Source: an uncultured Clostridium sp. (GTDB lineage: Bacteria > Bacillota > Clostridia > Lachnospirales > Lachnospiraceae). Taken from it: a stretch of DNA of 14,689 bases. Both the position numbers and the translations under genes were made by a program. Of this stretch, positions 1 to 5,352 are shown one piece after another. Every line of letters begins with the position of its first letter. Position 1 is the stretch's first letter. The stretch spans positions 1 to 14,689 of the forward strand of contig UQTA01000083.1 of the NCBI GenBank assembly GCA_900543885.1. Reading direction: 5' to 3'. The notes under the pieces are model-generated. The model worked only from the letters and a program-made list of their open reading frames with translations, was not told the DNA's origin and searched no databases.

Positions 1-155
1 CTCCTGATGAGTCATTAGCTTCTTGAATTGATTTACTAACTCTATAATACCTCAAAAAGTTGCCTGCCTTTGACAGCTTATTTGAGTGCGCCCATTTATG
101 GCTGTCCTCTACTTTCTTTCACACTATTTATCCTCTTTTTGCTGTGAAAGTATTA

Positions 156-242
156 TCATTCATATCTTAGTGTAACACATTTCTTATTCTCCATCCCACG
201 CATTCCATGCACATCCAGTTCTACAATCGGACTGTTTATCAG
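156..242 (-). pseudogene. Smr-domain-like gene start, truncated
   Basis: This short minus-strand frame reads LINSPIVELDVHGMRGMENK and then runs to a TGA at 156-158. The string VELDVHGM resembles the opening beta strand and LDxHG motif of Smr (small MutS-related) domain proteins, but nothing after it looks like an Smr domain. No ATG is in place: the codon where a Met would be expected is ATA (237-239), preceded by CTG. The frame overlaps the stop codon of the GGDEF gene and lies just after a purine-rich stretch inside the end of that gene. I read it as the 5' stump of a downstream gene in the same former operon. Identification rests on one motif only. Confidence 0.35.
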
Positions 243-1336
243 CTTGTCTTCCTCTGCTCCTTATGTTCTTTTTTATTATCATACATGTGCTGATCGGCCC
301 AGGCTTTTGTATCGCAAATGCTCTCGTTTTCCTGAAGCTCTGCACTTCCATAAGAAACACCTGGAAGAATCGTAACAACTTTTCTTCGTTTTTCCATGAT
401 CCAGAAGAATTTTTCTCTGCAAAATTCTTCCTTTTCCGGTTGCCGAAGCAGGACACAAAATTCATCACCACCAATCCGGTAACAATTTCCATACCGGCTG
501 TATGATTTTTTCAAACTTTCGGCAATTTCCCTGAGGCACCGGTCTCCTGACAAATGGCCATAGGTATCATTGATCTGTTTGAAATCATCTACATCCAATA
601 CAATCAGCATTTTGTCCTCCGCACGCAAATTCATGGTGCGGTTAATATAGCTTTTCTGGCTTAATAAACCGGTCAGACCATCCAACTGGTTCCACATTTC
701 ATTGCAATACAGAAAAAGGAGAACTGCGATCAGCGTTACGCAAAGCCATGTAATATGAACCGATGGAATCAAAATCTGTACCATTGTTCCCACTGCAAGA
801 AATCCAGCAAGTCCATAGATCAGCTCCCTTCCACGGTTCTGAAAATTTCGGGCCATTTCCAGCGTATTCAAAAACAAATACACGATTCCCGCGTAATGCA
901 TCAGCATATAAATACAAAATCCATTTTCTCTGGAATAATGATTTGCAGAATCCACGGAAAATACTAATCCGCCTGAAAACAAAGATACCGTCAAAATCAA
1001 AAAGTATAAGATTTCTATGTACATTGCAACTCTGAGCGACCGTTTTATATGTTCGAAACTGTCCATCGCATAAACTAAGCAAAGCGATACTGCCGGAGTC
1101 AGACCAAATCCGAGATAATTAGAAATAATATTGATCGGGCGAAGCCAGATCGATCCATCATCCACCAATACGGAAAGTATTTCAAGGATGGAAATTCCTC
1201 CGATCAGCACAAATGTGAGAAGAAAACCTTTTGCCTGTTTGGGATTTAATGTTTCACTCAGGTTCACCAATACGCACATATACGCCAAAACAAAAAGATT
1301 GATGGCAGTCAGTATAAAAAAGTATAAATCTGTCAT
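239..1336 (-). CDS. 7TM membrane diguanylate cyclase (GGDEF domain protein)
   Basis: This 365-residue integral membrane protein has about seven hydrophobic segments (roughly 5-25, 37-57, 70-92, 103-125, 141-160, 175-192, 195-212), resembling the 7TM input module of some sensor kinases. A cytoplasmic GGDEF domain follows (about 217-355). The domain opens with LDGLTGLL and has the metal-binding stretch LDVDDF (D248, D250, D251). It carries an intact GGDEF signature at 289-293, so cyclic di-GMP synthesis from two GTP is expected. The RxxD inhibitory site that normally lies just before the signature is absent (SRYG at that position), so product inhibition by the classic I-site is unlikely. The C-terminal half of the domain is compact. 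The ATG at 1336 is supported by GGAG (1344-1347) with a 7-nt spacer. The input signal is unknown. The family is clear; the in vivo activity is inferred. Confidence 0.9.
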   Translation of the reverse strand: MTDLYFFILTAINLFVLAYMCVLVNLSETLNPKQAKGFLLTFVLIGGISILEILSVLVDDGSIWLRPINIISNYLGFGLTPAVSLCLVYAMDSFEHIKRSLRVAMYIEILYFLILTVSLFSGGLVFSVDSANHYSRENGFCIYMLMHYAGIVYLFLNTLEMARNFQNRGRELIYGLAGFLAVGTMVQILIPSVHITWLCVTLIAVLLFLYCNEMWNQLDGLTGLLSQKSYINRTMNLRAEDKMLIVLDVDDFKQINDTYGHLSGDRCLREIAESLKKSYSRYGNCYRIGGDEFCVLLRQPEKEEFCREKFFWIMEKRRKVVTILPGVSYGSAELQENESICDTKAWADQHMYDNKKEHKEQRKTS

Positions 1337-1355
1337 GTGTATTCTCCATATGTTA

Positions 1356-1505
1356 TTATGCTACTGCGTTTTTATTAATATGTTCTATGACCCCACGAAT
1401 CCCCTCCTGTACAGACAGATCCGCAAACACCTGCACAATGCTTCCCTGATCTGCAAACCTTAGCTTTATGTTTAACCTGTTTTGCTCTTGGTTATACGAT
1501 CGGTT
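1356..1505 (-). pseudogene. 49-codon C-terminal stub of an unrecognised gene
   Basis: An open minus-strand frame between a TAG (1506-1508) and a double TAA (from 1358) ends 19 bp before the GGDEF start codon. It reads like real protein towards its end (VQVFADLSVQEGIRGVIEHI). It has no ATG, and no start codon with a Shine-Dalgarno sequence. It could be the tail of a gene that once lay upstream of the GGDEF gene. I do not recognise the family. It could also be a chance open frame. Confidence 0.25.
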
Positions 1506-1526
1506 CTAAGGGCAAAAAATAAACAC

Positions 1527-1567
1527 AAAAAGGCCGCCCTAGTCCGGTAAACTTTGGCGGTCATTTT
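1527..1567 (-). terminator. Intrinsic terminator, probably bidirectional, after the AraC gene
   Basis: GGCCGCC (1532-1538) pairs with GGCGGTC (1556-1562), with one mismatch. A small inner AGT/ACT stem adds to the hairpin, and A/T tracts flank both sides. Read on the minus strand the stem is followed by CTTTTTGTG, as expected for termination of the AraC transcript about 110 nt after its stop. Read on the plus strand it is followed by ATTTTTG. The rest of this 340-bp gap (1337-1676) holds the stub above, a six-base inverted repeat TACCAA/TTGGTA (1570-1575, 1600-1605) and a ten-base palindrome ATAGTACTAT (1621-1630). Confidence 0.6.
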
Positions 1568-1676
1568 TGTACCAATAAATTTATCAGTCTAACCTTCTGT
1601 TGGTAGCACTTTCTTTTATTATAGTACTATTAAACCGCAACTACGTCAAGCATGCATTCTGTTTTTTCCACGACAT

Positions 1677-2657
1677 TTATTTACTCATGGGTTTGTCGTG
1701 ACTCTCTCCTGGCGTTTGGGCTGCTCCCAACTGTTTGGCTGCTCCCTCTTTCTCTCCCCGATACTGCCCTGGCGTCACCCCAAACTTTCGTCTAAACAGC
1801 CGGTTAAAATAAGACAGATTTTCAAATCCACATTTTAACGCAATCTGCGTCACACTTTCCTCTGTCATTTTCAAAAGTTCCCCTGCCATGGTCAGCCGGT
1901 AATCATTCAGATACTGGATAAAGGGCATCCCCGCATACTGCTTAAAATACTTCATAAAATGGGACTCGCTGTAAAAGCACAGCTCTGCCGCCTGCTTAAT
2001 AGTGATCTCTTCCCCAAAATGTTCCCGGATGTAGTCCAATATCCCTTTAATCTTCTCCCTTGCATGCCCCGGCTTTTTTTCAGCAAATAGAATCCCTCTG
2101 CCATAAGCATAATACAAAAACAAGAACAACTGTCCCTTAACTGCCAGCTGGTATCCATTTCCCTTCTGCTGCGAAAATTTGTCCAACTCCCGTATCACGT
2201 TCCCAAGCACCTCATAGTCCGGCTGTCCTTTTTGTATCAGAACCGGCTTTTTCGCCTGTCCTTCCTGCAGGGGACTAAGAAAATGCACCGTGCAGCCGTC
2301 TCCATTATCCCCCATAAGCATGGAAATACGGAAAATGATATTTTCGTACTCCATTCTTTCCCCGCTCCCACAGGAGATTGCATGAAGTTGACCTGGAAAA
2401 ACAGCCAGAATATCTCCTTCTGACACAGGATAAGATACTGTGTCCACCGTAATCCGCCCATTTCCCTTCTTCACAGCGATAATTTCCATTTCCTCATGCC
2501 AGTGAAGAGCCACCTGTGTGAAATCCACTGGGATGGAGCAGGGATAAATATTAAATGGGAACTCTCTTTTTCCGTGTTCCTTGATCTCATGATAGCCCTG
2601 GTTCATCTTCCTCACCCATTCCTTTCTCCCGTCTTCTTTCAGCCATTTTTCATTCAA
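1677..2657 (-). CDS. AraC-family transcriptional regulator with N-terminal cupin
   Basis: This protein of up to 326 residues has two parts. The N-terminal half (about 35-150) is a cupin-type ligand-binding domain with the typical HWHEEMEI metal-site-like motif followed by a GDI-x-VFPGQLH turn. The C-terminal part (about 203-303) is an AraC/XylS double helix-turn-helix. The first helix pair is in ITIKQAAELCFYSESHFMKY, and the second contains the conserved IALKCGFENLSYFNRLFRRK and PGQYR. Such regulators usually respond to a sugar or its derivative and activate nearby carbohydrate genes. It is transcribed away from the glycogen phosphorylase gene, which is therefore the first candidate target. 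The start is uncertain: 2657 is a TTG with only a distant AGGA upstream. An in-frame GTG at 2615 and ATG at 2606 lie near better purine tracts, and many homologues begin at about that point. A basic, glutamine-rich tail follows the HTH domain. Confidence 0.88.
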   Translation of the reverse strand: MNEKWLKEDGRKEWVRKMNQGYHEIKEHGKREFPFNIYPCSIPVDFTQVALHWHEEMEIIAVKKGNGRITVDTVSYPVSEGDILAVFPGQLHAISCGSGERMEYENIIFRISMLMGDNGDGCTVHFLSPLQEGQAKKPVLIQKGQPDYEVLGNVIRELDKFSQQKGNGYQLAVKGQLFLFLYYAYGRGILFAEKKPGHAREKIKGILDYIREHFGEEITIKQAAELCFYSESHFMKYFKQYAGMPFIQYLNDYRLTMAGELLKMTEESVTQIALKCGFENLSYFNRLFRRKFGVTPGQYRGEKEGAAKQLGAAQTPGESHDKPMSK

Positions 2658-2690
2658 CTGTTATTTTCTCATCCTGTTTTTCATTTTTTG

Positions 2691-2705
2691 ATAGTATTGT
2701 ACTAT
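2691..2705. promoter_or_regulatory. Inverted repeat in the araC-glgP divergent region (possible operator)
   Basis: ATAGTA-TTG-TACTAT forms an inverted repeat with 6-bp arms between the two divergent genes. It overlaps a perfect TATAAT at 2703-2708. A dyad at a -10 box between a regulator and its likely target would suit an operator. The site is AT-rich, so chance occurrence is possible. Confidence 0.3.
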
Positions 2706-2746
2706 AATATACTGGCATTCTACAAGACGAAAACAAAATATTTTTC

Positions 2747-2752
2747 TATAAT
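2747..2752 (+). promoter_or_regulatory. Candidate -10 box for glgP
   Basis: A perfect TATAAT lies 46 bp before the ATG at 2798, which would give a leader of about 40 nt. No convincing -35 element sits 16-18 bp upstream. This would suit an activator-dependent promoter, or the real promoter may use the TATAAT at 2703-2708 instead. Confidence 0.35.
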
Positions 2753-2797
2753 GGGCCATAGAAAATAATGTACCAGTACAGAAAGGAAATGAATTTC

Positions 2798-5086
2798 ATG
2801 GTTGAACATACAATGACAAAAGAAATATTAAAAAACAGACTGACTGCTCTCTGCAAAAAAGAAATCCCTGACTGCTCCGAAAAAGAGCTTTATACAGGAC
2901 TTTTATCTCTGGTGCAGGAAATGGCAAAAGACAAAGAATCCAATCAGGGAAAGAAAAAGCTTTACTATATCTCCGCTGAATTTCTGATCGGCAAACTGCT
3001 TTCCAACAACATGATCAATCTTGGGATCTATGATACAGTAAAGAACCTTCTGGAAGAAAATGGAAAATCCTTAAGTGCAGTAGAGGAGACCGAGCCTGAG
3101 CCATCTCTTGGAAACGGTGGCCTTGGACGTCTGGCTGCATGTTTCCTGGACTCTATTGCTACTTTAGGCTTAAATGGTGACGGCGTTGGTTTAAATTACC
3201 ATTTCGGTCTTTTCAAGCAGCTGTTTAAAGACAACAAACAGGCAGAAGAGCCAAATCCATGGATCGAGAACACTTCCTGGCTGACAAAAACAGATGTTAC
3301 CTATAAGGTTCCATACAAAAACTTCACCCTTACATCCCGTATGTATGACATTGAAGTTACCGGCTACAACAACCGCACTAATAAGCTCCACCTGTTTGAC
3401 GTGGAAACAGTAGATGAAAGCATTGTAGAGGACGGTATTTCCTTTAACAAGACCGATATTGCCAAAAACCTGACTCTTTTCCTCTATCCGGATGACAGCG
3501 ATAAAGAAGGACGTATCCTTCGTATCTACCAGCAGTATTTCATGGTCAGCAATGCTGCCAGACTGATCTTAGACGAAGCCATTGCCAAAGGTTCCACTCT
3601 TTATGACCTTGCCGACTACGCTGTGATCCAGATCAATGACACCCATCCAACTATGGTCATCCCGGAACTGATCCGTCTGCTGACTACAGAACACGGCATG
3701 GAAATGGACGATGCCATTGAGATCGTAAGCCACTGCTGCGCATACACCAATCATACGATACTGGCAGAAGCACTGGAAAAATGGCCTGTAGACTTCTTTA
3801 AAGAAGCCGTTCCCCAGCTTCTTCCTATTATGGAGGTCCTGGATGATAAGGTACGCCGCAAATTCGATGATCCATCTGTTTATATCATCGATAAAAATGA
3901 TCTGGTACACATGGCCCACATTGACATCCACTATGGCTTCAGCGTAAACGGTGTTGCCTCCCTTCACACCGATATTTTAAAAGAGACTGAATTAAACAAC
4001 TTCTATAAGCTTTATCCTGAGAAGTTTAATAATAAGACCAATGGCATTACCTTCCGCCGCTGGCTGCTGCACAGCAATCCAGAACTGACTGATTTCATCA
4101 CCGGTTTTATTGGGGACGGATTTAAGAAAGATGCAGAAGAATTAAAGAAATTAAATACACCTGTTATCACAAAGAATTTGAAACAGCTTTACCGCCTGTT
4201 AAACATCAAGGCCCAGAAAAAAGCAGCGCTGGCTGACTATCTGGAAAAGACCCAGGGCATCACCATTAACCCGGACTCCATTTTCGATATCCAGATCAAA
4301 CGTCTTCATGAGTACAAGAGACAGCAGATGAATGCCCTTTATCTCATCCATAAATACCTGGAGATCAAAAAGGGCAAAAAGCCAACTACACCGATCACTG
4401 CGATCTTCGGGGCAAAAGCTGCACCTGCCTATATCATTGCCAAGGATATTATCCATATGATCCTCTGCCTGCAGCAGATCATTGAAAAGGACCCTGAGGT
4501 AAAACCATACTTAAATGTAGTTATGGTAAGCAACTACAATGTCACTCTGGCTGAAAAGCTGATCCCGGCCTGCGATATTTCCGAGCAGATCTCCCTCGCT
4601 TCCAAGGAAGCCAGCGGAACCGGAAACATGAAATTCATGTTAAATGGTGCCGTAACCCTTGGAACCGAAGACGGTGCCAACGTAGAGATTCACGAACTGG
4701 TAGGTGATGATAATATCTACATCTTCGGAGACTCCAGCGAAACCGTTATTGAACGCTACAAAAAAGCAGATTACTGCTCCAAAGACTACTACAACGCAGA
4801 CCCGGCGATCAAAGAAGCCGTAGACTTCATCATCAGCAAGAAAATGTTAGCCGTAGGCGATAAAGAAAACCTGGAACGTCTGTACAATGAGCTCTTAAAC
4901 AAAGACTGGTTCATGACCTTCCCTGATTTTAAGGCCTACTGCGAAGCAAAAGAAAAGGCCTTCGCTGACTACGAAGACCGCACCTTATGGGCAAGAAAAA
5001 TGTTAGTCAATATCAGCCAGGCCGGATATTTCTCCTCTGACAGAACGATCGGGGAGTATGACCGTGATATCTGGAAATTAAGATGA
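2798..5086 (+). CDS. glgP: Glycogen/maltodextrin phosphorylase
   Basis: This is a GT35 phosphorylase of 762 residues, slightly shorter than the usual 790-830. It releases glucose 1-phosphate from the non-reducing ends of alpha-1,4-glucans (glycogen or maltodextrin) in the cytoplasm. The hallmark stretch EASGTGNMKFMLNGA contains the pyridoxal-phosphate lysine (K612, AAA at 4631-4633), followed by the expected LGTEDGANVEI. The N-terminal glycine-rich LGNGGLGRLAACF and the QINDTHP and RIYQQYF segments are also present. The longest frame starts at 2768, but GAAAGGA (2781-2787) is correctly spaced (10 nt) only for the ATG at 2798, which opens with MVEHTMTKE. The gene stands alone, divergent from the AraC regulator and convergent with the kinase operon. 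No other glycogen genes are in view. Glycogen and maltodextrin preference cannot be separated from sequence alone. Confidence 0.95.
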   Translation: MVEHTMTKEILKNRLTALCKKEIPDCSEKELYTGLLSLVQEMAKDKESNQGKKKLYYISAEFLIGKLLSNNMINLGIYDTVKNLLEENGKSLSAVEETEPEPSLGNGGLGRLAACFLDSIATLGLNGDGVGLNYHFGLFKQLFKDNKQAEEPNPWIENTSWLTKTDVTYKVPYKNFTLTSRMYDIEVTGYNNRTNKLHLFDVETVDESIVEDGISFNKTDIAKNLTLFLYPDDSDKEGRILRIYQQYFMVSNAARLILDEAIAKGSTLYDLADYAVIQINDTHPTMVIPELIRLLTTEHGMEMDDAIEIVSHCCAYTNHTILAEALEKWPVDFFKEAVPQLLPIMEVLDDKVRRKFDDPSVYIIDKNDLVHMAHIDIHYGFSVNGVASLHTDILKETELNNFYKLYPEKFNNKTNGITFRRWLLHSNPELTDFITGFIGDGFKKDAEELKKLNTPVITKNLKQLYRLLNIKAQKKAALADYLEKTQGITINPDSIFDIQIKRLHEYKRQQMNALYLIHKYLEIKKGKKPTTPITAIFGAKAAPAYIIAKDIIHMILCLQQIIEKDPEVKPYLNVVMVSNYNVTLAEKLIPACDISEQISLASKEASGTGNMKFMLNGAVTLGTEDGANVEIHELVGDDNIYIFGDSSETVIERYKKADYCSKDYYNADPAIKEAVDFIISKKMLAVGDKENLERLYNELLNKDWFMTFPDFKAYCEAKEKAFADYEDRTLWARKMLVNISQAGYFSSDRTIGEYDRDIWKLR

Positions 5087-5111
5087 GCCTGGATTTTATG
5101 ATACCAGAGCC

Positions 5112-5139
5112 AAAGATACTATGTTCAAAAGATACTATG
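5112..5139 (+). repeat. 12-bp direct repeat AAAGATACTATG, two copies
   Basis: AAAGATACTATG occurs at 5112-5123 and again at 5128-5139, a 16-bp period. The second copy runs into the left terminal repeat of the structured element. This may mark a small duplication at the insertion edge. Confidence 0.6.
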
Positions 5140-5352
5140 ATGTGAGTGTCAAAAGTAAATTTTGCCACTCACTGATGTAACCGGATTGCTCCATTGCTAT
5201 GCAATTCCCGCAATCCTCGAACACCGAAAACGAAATAAAATGGCGTGTTCACACCATTTTATTTCGTTTTCGGTGTTCGGCGTGTCAATAAGTATAAATT
5301 GCTTATTTGTGCGAGCACAAACGCAATTTATACTTTTGACACTTACATCATA
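5136..5352. mobile_element. MITE-like structured intergenic element, copy 1
   Basis: The 217-bp segment is bounded by 22-nt terminal inverted repeats (5136-5157 and 5331-5352) that match at 21 of 22 positions and begin TATGATGTRAGTGTCAAAAG. It has no coding capacity of its own and almost fills the space between two converging genes. Inside are four consecutive hairpins: H1 5142-5172 (13-bp stem, one mismatch, loop GTAAA), H2 5183-5216 (GGATTGC/GCAATCC with an inner ATTGC/GCAAT), H3 5218-5279 (26-bp perfect stem) and H4 5283-5341 (long stem with small bulges). A TA dinucleotide precedes TGATG at each end, which would suit a TA target duplication, but TA is self-complementary so this is weak. 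A non-autonomous transposable element, or a REP/BIME-like repeat, are both possible. It probably also ends transcription from both sides, although no T-tract follows the stems. Confidence 0.65.

Noticed and set aside
1..118. A 39-codon minus-strand open frame at the left edge, protein-like in composition (KLSKAGNFLRYYRVSKSIQE)
   Set aside because: It has no start codon with a ribosome binding site and no recognised motif, and it runs off the window; it could be part of a gene but cannot be supported.
2496..2768. A 90-codon plus-strand frame ending at the glgP region
   Set aside because: It is antisense to the AraC gene and continues through the divergent promoter region, with no coding features.
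5087..5135. A classical intrinsic terminator directly after glgP
   Set aside because: Only a weak CTGG/CCAG stem without a T-run is present; the structured element behind it is a better candidate for ending both converging transcripts.
5142..5341. The four hairpins as a CRISPR array or an attC-type integron site
   Set aside because: The hairpins differ in sequence and length, there are no repeated units with spacers, and no core sites or integrase are present.
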